Under the pieces are notes generated by a model, which made no database searches, was not told where the DNA came from, and was given only the letters and a program-made list of their open reading frames with translations. Shown here piece by piece: positions 9,722 to 18,024 of a DNA stretch of 62,500 bases (position 1 is the first letter of the stretch; each line of letters opens with the position of its first letter). The position numbers and the translations under genes are program-made. This DNA is from Segatella copri DSM 18205 (lineage in GTDB: Bacteria; Bacteroidota; Bacteroidia; Bacteroidales; Bacteroidaceae). The stretch covers positions 1 to 62,500 of the forward strand of contig NZ_CP102288.1 in NCBI RefSeq assembly GCF_025151535.1, written 5' to 3'.

Positions 9722-9793
9722 ATTACATTTGTTGCCATAAAAGTATCATTTTATCCACCTCTGTTTGGATAATTATTCGTACTTTTGTGGCAA
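9722..9793 (+). promoter_or_regulatory. Promoter of the fourth enzyme gene, inside a hairpin
   Basis: TTGCCATAAAAGTA (9732-9745) and TACTTTTGTGGCAA (9780-9793) form a 14-bp stem with one G-T pair, followed by T-rich sequence. The right arm contains the -7 box TACTTTTG (9780-9787). Possible half-sites ATTACAT (9722) and GTATCAT (9743) are 21 bp apart, but one base further from the -7 box than in the other promoters. Confidence 0.55.
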
Positions 9794-9830
9794 TATTTTT
9801 TATAATAATCTTTTAGACCTATAAATAAGA

Positions 9831-11969
9831 ATGAAGAAAGTATTAATTGCAACCTGTTGCATCGCTTTTTTGAGCGGTTCTTTGGGAGCTGCGGCGCAGA
9901 AAAAATCTGCAGCCAAGAATGTTCTGACACAGACTTTGAAAGGGAAGTCTTGGTCGGCAGATAATGGTAATGGTACCTTTACAAACCCTTTGTTTTATGA
10001 TGAGTTTTCTGACCCTGATATCATCAGAGTGGGGGAGGATTACTACCTGGCGGGTACCACGATGCACAATGTGCCGGGATTGGTGGTTCTCCATTCCAAG
10101 GATCTGGTGAACTGGGAATTCTCTTCTTACTGTTTCGACCGATTCGACGATTCTGATGATTTCAATCTCCGCAATGGCAAGGAGGCTTACGGACAGGGTA
10201 TCTGGGCGCCTGCCATCCGATATCATAACGGCAAGTTCTATATCTTCTCCAATATCAACGGACATGGATTGCAGGTCTATATCTCGGATAGTGCCGAGGG
10301 ACCTTGGACGCATCACAAGATTAATGGCGATATCTACGATCTCTCTGTGCTTTTCGATGAGGATGGCAAGATTTATGCCGTCCATAAGTATGGTAACGTA
10401 ACCGTTACGGAGTTGAAGCCCGATTTGAGCGGTCCGGTAGAGGGCAGCAGCAAGGTGGTGATTCCTGAAGGTAATGCGATGGGTGAGGGACATCATGTGT
10501 ATAAAATCAACGGTATGTACTATATCCTCTCAGCAGATTATTCACCGATGGGCCGCATGCAGTGTGCCCGAAGCAAGAGCATTTGGGGACCTTATGAAAC
10601 TTGCGTAATCAGCGAGCGTGAATCGTATGGTTATGCTGCTGGATGGAGCGTAGGTAACGTGGGAATCGGTCGGCCTTTGCCGGAAGATGGTTTCAATTTC
10701 CAGAACAACAAGCCTAATGGTCTGAACCTGGGATGTGCTACCATTCATCAGGGCGGCATCGTGCAGGCTCCTGACGGAAAATGGTGGGGTGTTTCGATGC
10801 AGGACTTCAACGCTGTGGGAAGAACGGTGTGCCTGTCGCCTATCACTTGGGTTGACGGCTGGCCTTACTTCGGATTGGAGAAGAACCTGGGACGTTCGCC
10901 TCGTACCTGGTTTAAACCGAATGATATGGTAAAGACACCACAGGCTCCATACGACAGATGTGATGATTTCTCTGGCAAGACTTTCAAGCCGGTTTGGCAG
11001 TGGAATCATAATCCGAATGACAAGATGTGGTCGCTGAATAAGGAGCGAAAAGGATGGCTCCGTTTGCATTCCATGCCTGCCAAGCAACTGCTTTGGGCAA
11101 AGAATACATTGACGCAGCGTGCCATCGGACCGGTATCTTATACATCTGTAAAGTTGGATGCATCCCGCTTGAAGGTAGGTGATGAGGCTGGTTTGGGTGC
11201 CATCAATACGCCATACGCCTCATTGGGCGTTGTCAAGACGGATAAGGGGTTGAACTTGAGATGTTATGACCAGAATACCAACAAGGAAGTGTTGAAGCCG
11301 TTGGCTAAAAGTAAGGTAGTATGGTTGCGACTTTGGGGGGATTATGACAAGAGCCAGTTGCAATATTCCTACTCTCTTGATGGTAAGAACTGGGAGAATA
11401 TCGGTGAGCAGATGCTTTCACCTTATCAGTTGAAGACCTTCCAGGGTGTTCGTGTGGCACTTTATGCATTCAACAAGAAGGAATTGAGTGGCGGTGTGGC
11501 TGATTTTGATGATTTCAAGGTGGAGGAGCCGATGGCAGACAGAACAGCCAATTTGCCTATCGGAAAGACCATAAGATTCTCTAATCTCGCTGATGGAAGT
11601 TTAATGGATGCTACCGTACATGGATTGATGCATAGTTCTAGTAACCGAAAGGACATGAGAAATCAGGTGAAGTTTGTTGTGGAGGATAGAGGTAAGGGAA
11701 AGATTGCTTTGAAGACGGCTGACGGACGATATGTTTATATTGCTGGTGCTGGTTTATCTGGTGATGTTCGTCTGACTTCCGACTCTTCCAAGGCAGAGGA
11801 GTTTGTATGGCAGGATATGCTTTATAACCGCTGCATGCTGCTTTCTCTGAAGACTCAGCGTTATGTGGGTAAGAATCCTGTGGATGGAAGTCCTTATTCT
11901 GCAGATTACCAAGGTGCTGATGCCGGCATGAAGAACGGCTGTGTTTTTACATGGGAAGTTGTTGAGTAA
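9831..11969 (+). CDS. Secreted GH43 (GH43_12-like) beta-xylosidase / arabinofuranosidase with extra C-terminal domain
   Basis: The 712-residue protein has a signal peptide ending near AAAQKK (residue 23). The GH43 domain (about 45-365) has D61 in FSDPDIIRVG, D170 in YDLSVLF and E219 in MGEGHHV. A concanavalin-like domain typical of this subgroup follows (about 380-548). Residues about 555-712 form a further domain not usual for GH43. It has regular short blocks (IRFSNLADGSLM, IALKTADGRYVYI, MLLSLKTQRYVG) that suggest a beta-trefoil or fascin-like carbohydrate-binding fold. The enzyme resembles the second half of the protein at 4220-7183. It probably trims xylo- or arabinoxylo-oligosaccharides. 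The nature of the last domain is a guess. Confidence 0.82.
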   Translation: MKKVLIATCCIAFLSGSLGAAAQKKSAAKNVLTQTLKGKSWSADNGNGTFTNPLFYDEFSDPDIIRVGEDYYLAGTTMHNVPGLVVLHSKDLVNWEFSSYCFDRFDDSDDFNLRNGKEAYGQGIWAPAIRYHNGKFYIFSNINGHGLQVYISDSAEGPWTHHKINGDIYDLSVLFDEDGKIYAVHKYGNVTVTELKPDLSGPVEGSSKVVIPEGNAMGEGHHVYKINGMYYILSADYSPMGRMQCARSKSIWGPYETCVISERESYGYAAGWSVGNVGIGRPLPEDGFNFQNNKPNGLNLGCATIHQGGIVQAPDGKWWGVSMQDFNAVGRTVCLSPITWVDGWPYFGLEKNLGRSPRTWFKPNDMVKTPQAPYDRCDDFSGKTFKPVWQWNHNPNDKMWSLNKERKGWLRLHSMPAKQLLWAKNTLTQRAIGPVSYTSVKLDASRLKVGDEAGLGAINTPYASLGVVKTDKGLNLRCYDQNTNKEVLKPLAKSKVVWLRLWGDYDKSQLQYSYSLDGKNWENIGEQMLSPYQLKTFQGVRVALYAFNKKELSGGVADFDDFKVEEPMADRTANLPIGKTIRFSNLADGSLMDATVHGLMHSSSNRKDMRNQVKFVVEDRGKGKIALKTADGRYVYIAGAGLSGDVRLTSDSSKAEEFVWQDMLYNRCMLLSLKTQRYVGKNPVDGSPYSADYQGADAGMKNGCVFTWEVVE

Positions 11970-11993
11970 AGATATCTATTCTTAATAAATTAG

Positions 11994-12032
11994 AAGAGGC
12001 AGACTCTCGCTGTGGGGAGTCTGCCTCTTTTT
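11994..12032 (+). terminator. Bidirectional terminator between convergent genes
   Basis: AAGAGGCAGACTC pairs perfectly with GAGTCTGCCTCTT around a 10-base loop, with a T run on the plus strand and an A-rich flank. It separates the xylan cluster from the convergent porT-like gene. Confidence 0.88.
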
Positions 12033-12047
12033 CTTAGTATTGTTCGA

Positions 12048-12794
12048 TTATTCGAAATAGAATGTGAGAGCTATCATCTTGCTATGTGCTGACTTAGCTG
12101 ATAGTGTATATGGAAGTGTACTCTTGTCTTTTATATTTTTGATGTGATTCTTATCGTATGTATCTGTTATTCCATACATGAATTTCAATTCAGGGCGAAG
12201 TTTGAAATAAGGCAGATAGAAATCACACCCCAATCCCAGTTCTAGGAACAGATCTGTTTTCTTCAGTTTGATATAATCTTCGTTCTTGCTGTTCAGATTC
12301 ATCATCGGGTTGATTCCTGCCATGATGTATGGGCGGTGATTGTTGAATCTCTGTGCTGCAAATATCAGGTCGAGGGCACTGGAAATGTAAGCCGTCTTCA
12401 TCTCCTGTTTCTGTTGGATCGGATTACCGGCTCCATCTTTTTCCAGCATGTTGTAGAAGGAGAGATGTCGGGTACCGAAATACATGGCTGGTGCTATGCG
12501 TAGCTGGAAGTGGGTGTTGAGGCGGAATTCTCCTAGTACACCTACTGTAAATCCCGTATCCCATCTGTCCTGGTCTACTGTTACACAGCTTTGCTGCTCA
12601 ATGCCGTCAGCATCAAGATAAGTCACCGGTCCTGCATTCTGGAATTCTATATCCTGGAAGTGGGTGCCTACTAATACACCGAAGTGGAATGGGCGCAAAT
12701 CGGTATAAGGACGGTTTTCTACCGTTCTTTCCTGTGCGCCAGCCTGGATTGTGATGACAAGGCTTATGATGAATGTCAATAGTTTCTGTTTCAT
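12048..12794 (-). CDS. porT: PorT-like outer-membrane beta-barrel protein
   Basis: The 248-residue protein has a signal peptide (cleavage after IQAGAQ). The rest alternates as expected for an eight-stranded barrel and ends in a C-terminal aromatic residue (TFYFE), as outer-membrane barrels do. The stretch RPFHFGVLVGTHFQDIEF resembles the start of the PorT/SprT family (PF13568-type barrels), which in Porphyromonas and Flavobacterium takes part in type IX secretion. No other type IX genes lie nearby. A generic porin-like barrel is the alternative, so the symbol is tentative. Confidence 0.7.
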   Translation of the reverse strand: MKQKLLTFIISLVITIQAGAQERTVENRPYTDLRPFHFGVLVGTHFQDIEFQNAGPVTYLDADGIEQQSCVTVDQDRWDTGFTVGVLGEFRLNTHFQLRIAPAMYFGTRHLSFYNMLEKDGAGNPIQQKQEMKTAYISSALDLIFAAQRFNNHRPYIMAGINPMMNLNSKNEDYIKLKKTDLFLELGLGCDFYLPYFKLRPELKFMYGITDTYDKNHIKNIKDKSTLPYTLSAKSAHSKMIALTFYFE

Positions 12795-12880
12795 ATATTT
12801 ATAACGGAATATTCCTCTTCATATTGCTTTCCGTTTTATTTCGATTATGTATAAATTAATCAAATTCTTGAAAATTCTTA

Positions 12881-12946
12881 TACCTAATTGTAGGTATTTC
12901 AGAAATTATTATTATCTTTGCACCATAATTATTAGGTAATATACCT
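12881..12946 (+). promoter_or_regulatory. Ferredoxin promoter flanked by two related palindromes
   Basis: The -7 box TATCTTTG is at 12913-12920. A palindrome TACCTAATTGTAGGTA (12881-12896) lies near the -33 region, and a second, AGGTAATATACCT (12934-12946), lies at the expected transcription start. Both are built from AGGTA/TACCT half-sites, suggesting operators for one dimeric regulator. Confidence 0.55.
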
Positions 12947-13017
12947 GATGTTATGATGTAAGACAAATTAAAAGCATATTATACAAAAACATTATAAACA
13001 TTTAAACATTAATAATT

Positions 13018-13185
13018 ATGGCATACGTAATTGGTGACGATTGTATCGCTTGCGGTACATGTATTGATGAGTGTCCATCAGGTGCAATCTCTGAGGGCGA
13101 GAAGTATTCAATCAACCCAGACCTCTGCACAGAGTGTGGTACTTGTGCTGATGTTTGCCCTAACGAGGCAATCAGTCTTCCTTAA
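13018..13185 (+). CDS. Small 2[4Fe-4S] ferredoxin
   Basis: The 55-residue protein starts MAYVIGDDCIACGTC and has two CxxCxxCxxxCP motifs (CIACGTCIDECP and CTECGTCADVCP), each able to hold one [4Fe-4S] cluster. This is a clostridial-type bacterial ferredoxin at its normal length, acting as a cytoplasmic low-potential electron carrier. It is a single-gene transcript with its own promoter and terminator, and it lies on the opposite strand to the genes on either side. Its electron partners are not in the window. Confidence 0.95.
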   Translation: MAYVIGDDCIACGTCIDECPSGAISEGEKYSINPDLCTECGTCADVCPNEAISLP

Positions 13186-13222
13186 TCTATAAGGATAGAT
13201 ACTTTTAGTTACATAAAACATT

Positions 13223-13259
13223 GAGAGCGGTTCCTTTGGAATCGCTCTTTTCTTTTTTC
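13223..13259 (+). terminator. Terminator of the ferredoxin gene
   Basis: GAGCGGTTCC pairs with GGAATCGCTC (one G-T pair, 3-base loop) and is followed by a T-rich run. Confidence 0.85.
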
Positions 13260-13324
13260 TGTTGTTTAAAGATTTTGTTTTATCGTTATATCCTTTTATT
13301 TGCTTATAGTACAAATCATATAAA

Positions 13325-13361
13325 CTAAAAGGGGATTGTATCAATATCTGATGCAATCCCC
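13325..13361 (-). terminator. Terminator of the exbB-TPR operon
   Basis: On the minus strand GGGGATTGCATCA pairs with TGATACAATCCCC and is followed by TTTTAG. It lies 28 bp past the TPR gene. Confidence 0.8.
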
Positions 13362-13388
13362 AATATGTTGTAGTTAATAATGTTATGC

Positions 13389-14810
13389 TTATTCGCCTGG
13401 CTTGAGACCTGCCTTCTCGTAAGCATCGTTAGCTAACTTGTTCTGTGGATCAAGCTTCAGAAGCTTATCCCAGTATGGCTTAGCTGTATTGAAATCCTGC
13501 TTGTCGTAGGTATAGATGAAGCCCATATACTGGTAAGATGTCTTCAGGTAGCTGAGCTCATCTTCATCACACTGCTTTGCTTCCAACTCATTGATTACTT
13601 CTGTATAAGCAGCAATAGCCTTGTCGTCCAACTCGTTCTGGAAAGCCGTGTTACCCTCCTGAAGCTTAGCAAATGGCTTCAATGTAGGATACTTCTCTGC
13701 TAACTTAGCGTATACGCCGATAGCCTTGTCAATGTTCTCAATCTTCTTGGCTGGATCTTTCTTAGCCTTGTTTACATAGATTTCAGCAAGCTTCATGAAG
13801 TCTGTAGGAGCAGCATTTGGATTCTTATCCATGTACTGCTGGTTGTACTCCAATGCCTTGTCTTCATCGCCCAACTCCTTGTAAGCCTCAGAGATATACA
13901 GCAATGGCTTAGGATCGTCTGCCTTCATCTCCAATGCCTTCTGGTACTGAGCAATAGCCTCATTATACTGTTTGTTGCCAGCCAAAGCCATACCGTAATA
14001 AGAAATGATACTAGCATTCTTCTTGATAGAATCGGTGTTCATTACGATGTTTGCATGCTTGAGAGCAGATTCAAAGTTCTTTACGTCAACAGCAGCGCGC
14101 ATAGCCAAAACCTGCATAGCTGCATCCTTAGGGAACTTCTGGATACCACTTTCGCAAAGGCTCAAACTTTCTTCCTTCTTTCCAACGATATAAGCAGTGA
14201 AAGCATATTCGTACTGAGCATACTCTTCAAGTGTGTTTGGCTTAGCCTTTGAGAAATACTCATAAGCCTTCTCGTAGTTGCCAGCGCTGAAGAAGTTGTG
14301 ACCAGCTTCTGCCTCGATAGGGTAGTTAGGGTTGATTTCTCTCAGTTTGTTCAAAGCTTCCGCACTAGCCTGTGGGTCAATTTTACGGTACACGTTAGAA
14401 TAGCTGATATATCCCTGAGGATTCTTAGGATCCATTGTCATACACTGACCATACCATGTAGCAGCCTCACCACCATTGTCCTGCATTGCATAGATGTCGC
14501 CTTTCAGAATGTAAGCGTCACCATAGTTCTTGAACTTAGCGATGACAGCATCAGCAACGGCATTAGCTTGATCATAGTTCTTGTTCATTGCAAGAAGATT
14601 ACCCAAAGCTACCAATGCCTTAGGATCCTTTTTGAACTCCTTCTGGTATTCCTTGATTTCCTTGGCAAAAGCCTTAGGATCTGCATTACCAGCCTTCAAT
14701 GTAGTCTCTATAGGTTTCAGCATGTCCTTATAGTTGACATCCTGTGCCATTGCAGGTGCTGCCAAACCCATGACGAGCAAACCTGCTACTAAATATTTAA
14801 TTGCTTTCAT
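13389..14810 (-). CDS. Periplasmic tetratricopeptide-repeat protein of the ExbBD-TonB operon
   Basis: The 473-residue protein has a clear signal peptide (cleavage after PAMAQ, residue 23). The rest is alpha-helical with many TPR-like repeats, for example the blocks at about 60-130 and 270-340 (YYGMALAGNKQYNEAIAQYQKALEM). It is the last gene of the exbB-exbD-exbD-tonB-pstS-like-TPR series, an order found in many Bacteroidota. TPR proteins scaffold other proteins, so it may organise the energy-transducing complex at the periplasmic face. That role is inferred from position only. Confidence 0.85.
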   Translation of the reverse strand: MKAIKYLVAGLLVMGLAAPAMAQDVNYKDMLKPIETTLKAGNADPKAFAKEIKEYQKEFKKDPKALVALGNLLAMNKNYDQANAVADAVIAKFKNYGDAYILKGDIYAMQDNGGEAATWYGQCMTMDPKNPQGYISYSNVYRKIDPQASAEALNKLREINPNYPIEAEAGHNFFSAGNYEKAYEYFSKAKPNTLEEYAQYEYAFTAYIVGKKEESLSLCESGIQKFPKDAAMQVLAMRAAVDVKNFESALKHANIVMNTDSIKKNASIISYYGMALAGNKQYNEAIAQYQKALEMKADDPKPLLYISEAYKELGDEDKALEYNQQYMDKNPNAAPTDFMKLAEIYVNKAKKDPAKKIENIDKAIGVYAKLAEKYPTLKPFAKLQEGNTAFQNELDDKAIAAYTEVINELEAKQCDEDELSYLKTSYQYMGFIYTYDKQDFNTAKPYWDKLLKLDPQNKLANDAYEKAGLKPGE

Positions 14811-14851
14811 AATTTTACTTTTTTATATGTGCCTCTTTCTTAGCTTTTTCT

Positions 14852-15817
14852 TTAGCGTTTTACATTAACGGTCTTTATAGTGATGTCACCTCTGTATGGA
14901 AGTAATCCGGTTTTGAACAGTATGAGCTGACCTCTTGGGCCTGAAATGTAGTTTGCGAAGCTCCAAGGCAATGCCTTGTGAGGGTCAACTACAATAGCAT
15001 ATAATGTTCTGACGAACGGATATCTTCCATCCAGCAAGTATGCCTGATATGGTTGCCAGCTGTTATATGGTGTTGCCACATCTTTGATAGATACTCGCAT
15101 GACATGAATATTCTTCTTAAATGTAGTGTTGGTTGAATCACGGCGGTCGTTGAGCCAGTTAGATCCAATTACACCGATTGAGCCTGGGTTCTGATCCACA
15201 TAGTCGATAACCTCTTTACTAGTTTTTGCGGCCATGATTTTTGCACCCATTTTAGCTCCGTGCAGTACAGAGTCTACTACATAATTGGTTGTTGCAGAGC
15301 GGGTATTATCGAAAATGACTTCGATGTCGCCTCTCTTTGAACCTTTCACAATATCACTCCATTTAGTTGCCTTACCTGTAAGGATACGTTTGATATCTTT
15401 TACCGTAATACAAGTATCATTGTTTTGCTTGTTTACAATAAATGCCAATCCATCGTAACCGATAGGGAAAACAGAAGGAATTACATTGCTTTTAGACTTC
15501 AAGTAGGCTATTTCACTATCTTTCAAATTACGTGTAGTGAATAAAAGCGCTGTTTTGAAATCTTTAATCATCTGAAGTCCGGTGACTTCATCTGTATACT
15601 TCGGCTTGAGTTTAGCTTTTGGAAACTCATACTCAAACTGACTTCTTTCTTCGTCAATGATAGGACTCAAACTCTCGTCAGCCACAAATTCAATTGTGCC
15701 TGAAGTAGGAGTATCAGTTCTACCATCTTTGGCTTTCTTCTCGCCACATGACGAGAAGAAAGCCATTGATAGTACTGTTAATCCTATACCTAAAAAAATA
15801 TAAGATGTTCTTTTCAT
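14852..15817 (-). CDS. PstS-like substrate-binding lipoprotein
   Basis: The start chosen is the ATG at 15817, giving 321 residues: MKRTSYIFL, then a hydrophobic stretch and a lipobox-like FFSSC. The upstream in-frame extension (to 15937) overlaps tonB and is not signal-like. The mature part has the type II periplasmic-binding fold of the PstS/PBP_like_2 group (GTIEFVADESLSPII at the start, then YDGLAFIVN and KDIKRILTGKATKWSDI). It begins 4 bp after tonB and precedes the TPR gene. No pstCAB genes are present, so it is unlikely to work in ordinary phosphate import. Its job with the TonB machinery is unknown. Confidence 0.85.
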   Translation of the reverse strand: MKRTSYIFLGIGLTVLSMAFFSSCGEKKAKDGRTDTPTSGTIEFVADESLSPIIDEERSQFEYEFPKAKLKPKYTDEVTGLQMIKDFKTALLFTTRNLKDSEIAYLKSKSNVIPSVFPIGYDGLAFIVNKQNNDTCITVKDIKRILTGKATKWSDIVKGSKRGDIEVIFDNTRSATTNYVVDSVLHGAKMGAKIMAAKTSKEVIDYVDQNPGSIGVIGSNWLNDRRDSTNTTFKKNIHVMRVSIKDVATPYNSWQPYQAYLLDGRYPFVRTLYAIVVDPHKALPWSFANYISGPRGQLILFKTGLLPYRGDITIKTVNVKR

Positions 15818-15821
15818 TCTA

Positions 15822-16670
15822 TTACTGCAATCTAAATACAACTGGTACAGTATACTTAACACGTACAGCTGAACCGTTTTGCTTACCTGGTTTCCATCTA
15901 GGCATGCTCTTAACGACACGCTGTGCTTCACGGTCAAGTGAAGGGTCTACGGAACGAGCTACCCTAACATCAGAGATAGAACCATCACGTTCTACCACGA
16001 ATGATACGATAACACGGCCCTGTACACCATTCTCCTGTGCAACGACAGGATACTTGATGTTGCTTGCAAGATAAGACATCAGGGCGCCTTGTCCACCAGG
16101 GAATGAAGGCATCTCCTCTACGACGTCGAAGACCTTAGTAGCAACCTCAGGTTTTGGTGCTGGTGGTGGAGGTGGAGCTGCCACTGCAATATCATTTCTT
16201 ACAGCTTCAACTGTACGGTCCTTCACACCTTCCTTGTTTTCAGTACCGACTGCAACTTTGTCATCCAGTTTATCCATCTGCTTAACCTGGTTTTCCTCTT
16301 TTACGAGTTCATCCTTCTTAATGACAGGTGCGGTAAACTTCTGAGTTTCGCGAGCCACAGGAATCTCCTTTTTCATTTCAACCTTAGGCTTCACTTGCTC
16401 CTTCTTCTTTTCTTCCTTCTTAGCCTGCTGCTGGAGTTTAGCCAACTCCATTGCTTCCATATATGCTTGCTGCTCTTCAGCCTGTTTCTGTTCGATAACC
16501 TTCCAAGCTAAAAAACCACCCACGAGAGCTGCAGCAATGACCAAGATAAGCAGAGCCTTGATGTTTCGGCCAGAAGTACCCTTACGGAGCTGGTATGCAC
16601 CATACTCCTTGTTCTTTCCGGCGAAAACCATTTCGACCCATTTTGGATCGTAAAGATCAATTTTTGCCAT
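15822..16670 (-). CDS. tonB: TonB energy-transducing protein
   Basis: The 282-residue protein has a cytoplasmic N-terminus (MAKIDLYDPKWVEMVF), one membrane helix (about 38-60, IKALLILVIAAALVGGFLAW) and a long charged, Lys/Glu-rich periplasmic linker with a PPPPPAPKPE segment at about 164-176. The C-terminal TonB domain is at about 190-282 (FPGGQGALMSYLASNIKYP, then GRVIVSFVVERDGSISDVRV). It couples the proton-motive force, through ExbB/ExbD, to SusC-type transporters such as those in this window. It overlaps no gene and lies 31 bp after the second exbD. Confidence 0.95.
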   Translation of the reverse strand: MAKIDLYDPKWVEMVFAGKNKEYGAYQLRKGTSGRNIKALLILVIAAALVGGFLAWKVIEQKQAEEQQAYMEAMELAKLQQQAKKEEKKKEQVKPKVEMKKEIPVARETQKFTAPVIKKDELVKEENQVKQMDKLDDKVAVGTENKEGVKDRTVEAVRNDIAVAAPPPPPAPKPEVATKVFDVVEEMPSFPGGQGALMSYLASNIKYPVVAQENGVQGRVIVSFVVERDGSISDVRVARSVDPSLDREAQRVVKSMPRWKPGKQNGSAVRVKYTVPVVFRLQ

Positions 16671-16701
16671 TTCTTTCTTGTTTTAATTGTTAGTACACAT
16701 C

Positions 16702-17349
16702 TTACATCTTAACGTTTCTAGACTTGAGAAGCTTCTCATCGTCTCCGCTAATCTTATCGATGACATACGTACCAATGTTCAAAATCTGCATTTCATCGAG
16801 TGCATCAACCATATTCTTATATGAAGCATTATCTGTAGGCTTGATGACGATAGTAAGAGTAGGAATCTTTCCGTCCTTCAAGTTACCAGCCTTCAAATCG
16901 CTCAACTTCTTCTGATAGATGCTATCAGGATACTGCTTAGGATTCTTCTGACGGTCCATGTTCAACTCCTTGACAGCAAGTGCGATTCTTTCTACAGGGC
17001 GTGTGCCGTTTTCTGTAGCGTGCTCTCTCAAGACCTTACGGATGCCCTGGCTTCCCCATGTAGTCTCCTTGATCCATGTTGGATCATCGTACTTAGGAAT
17101 ACCAGCACCATAATAAATCTTGTTGTCTGCTGTTACGTAGAGTGTCACAGTTTCAGAAGCCTTAGCTTCGTTCTTCTGATCTTCTTGAGTATTCTCATCA
17201 TTACTTGGCATAGTCAGCTCCATAGTCTGAGGTTTGCTCAAAGATGTACACAGCATGAAGAACGTGATAAGCAGCATGAGCATATCCACCATAGGCGTAA
17301 AGTCTACGCGGACATTCATTTTCTTTTGTTTGCTTTCTTTCTTTGCCAT
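16702..17349 (-). CDS. exbD: ExbD-type biopolymer transport protein (second copy)
   Basis: The 215-residue protein has a basic N-terminus and one membrane helix (about 15-38, VDFTPMVDMLMLLITFFMLC) containing the conserved Asp needed for proton movement, followed by a periplasmic domain. Its ATG directly follows the stop codon of the first exbD with no spacer, so the two are translationally coupled. It differs clearly from the first copy, consistent with an ExbD heteromer in Bacteroidota. Confidence 0.93.
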   Translation of the reverse strand: MAKKESKQKKMNVRVDFTPMVDMLMLLITFFMLCTSLSKPQTMELTMPSNDENTQEDQKNEAKASETVTLYVTADNKIYYGAGIPKYDDPTWIKETTWGSQGIRKVLREHATENGTRPVERIALAVKELNMDRQKNPKQYPDSIYQKKLSDLKAGNLKDGKIPTLTIVIKPTDNASYKNMVDALDEMQILNIGTYVIDKISGDDEKLLKSRNVKM

Positions 17350-17994
17350 TTATTCGTCCCCCTGTTGTTTTAACTGTGTAATCATATAGTAATGACTCTC
17401 GTCCATATCCTGGAGTTCGTTCATCACTCTCTTAACGGTCTTGTAAGGTGTAGAAGCATCTGCCTTGAGGGCAATCTTGATGTCTGCGTTTACGTTACGA
17501 GCTGCGTCAACCCACTGCTGGAACTCACTCATACCGCCCTTAATACTGTCGAGAGGAATACCTTTAGTCTGGAGATACTGTGGACGCTTAGAAGCGTTCA
17601 TTGTCAGATAAGTACTCAAGTCGCCCATAGGTACGCCGAACATACCTTCGCTCTTGAATGTCTCAATCTGTTTTGGGTTCAATGACACGCCGAATGCTCC
17701 TGTCATTGTGCTCAGTGTAGCTCCCAACTGATCAGTATTATCAATACTCATAAATACTTGGCCCTCGCCGGTAGGATTACCAGCCTTGTCCTTTTCAGGA
17801 CTAACCAAGATGGTCAAGACACCGTTCTCTGGCACCTTAATCTCAGACACAGAACCTGGTGTATTTACCTTAACTGGCTCATTCTTTACGAAAGTAGAGG
17901 TGAGCATGAAGAAGGTAAGCAGCAGGGTCATAACGTCTGACATAGGCGTCATGTCGATCCAGATGTCACTCTTCTTAATTTTTACTTTACCCAT
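17350..17994 (-). CDS. exbD: ExbD-type biopolymer transport protein (first copy)
   Basis: The 214-residue protein has the same layout as its neighbour: a short basic N-terminus, a membrane helix with DMTPMSDVMTLLLTFFML including the conserved Asp, then a periplasmic domain. It lies 30 bp after exbB and abuts the second exbD. It is part of the ExbB-ExbD stator that powers TonB. Confidence 0.93.
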   Translation of the reverse strand: MGKVKIKKSDIWIDMTPMSDVMTLLLTFFMLTSTFVKNEPVKVNTPGSVSEIKVPENGVLTILVSPEKDKAGNPTGEGQVFMSIDNTDQLGATLSTMTGAFGVSLNPKQIETFKSEGMFGVPMGDLSTYLTMNASKRPQYLQTKGIPLDSIKGGMSEFQQWVDAARNVNADIKIALKADASTPYKTVKRVMNELQDMDESHYYMITQLKQQGDE

Positions 17995-18024
17995 AGCGAT
18001 AAAATTTTAAAGGGTTAGCAAAAA

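Noticed and set aside
15818..15937. N-terminal extension of the PstS-like gene to 15937
   Set aside because: It lies within the end of tonB and would hide the lipoprotein signal; the ATG at 15817 fits better. Like extensions were removed for aspC (20342), dinB (28617), the permease (40115), susD (36512) and the B3/B4 gene (61091).
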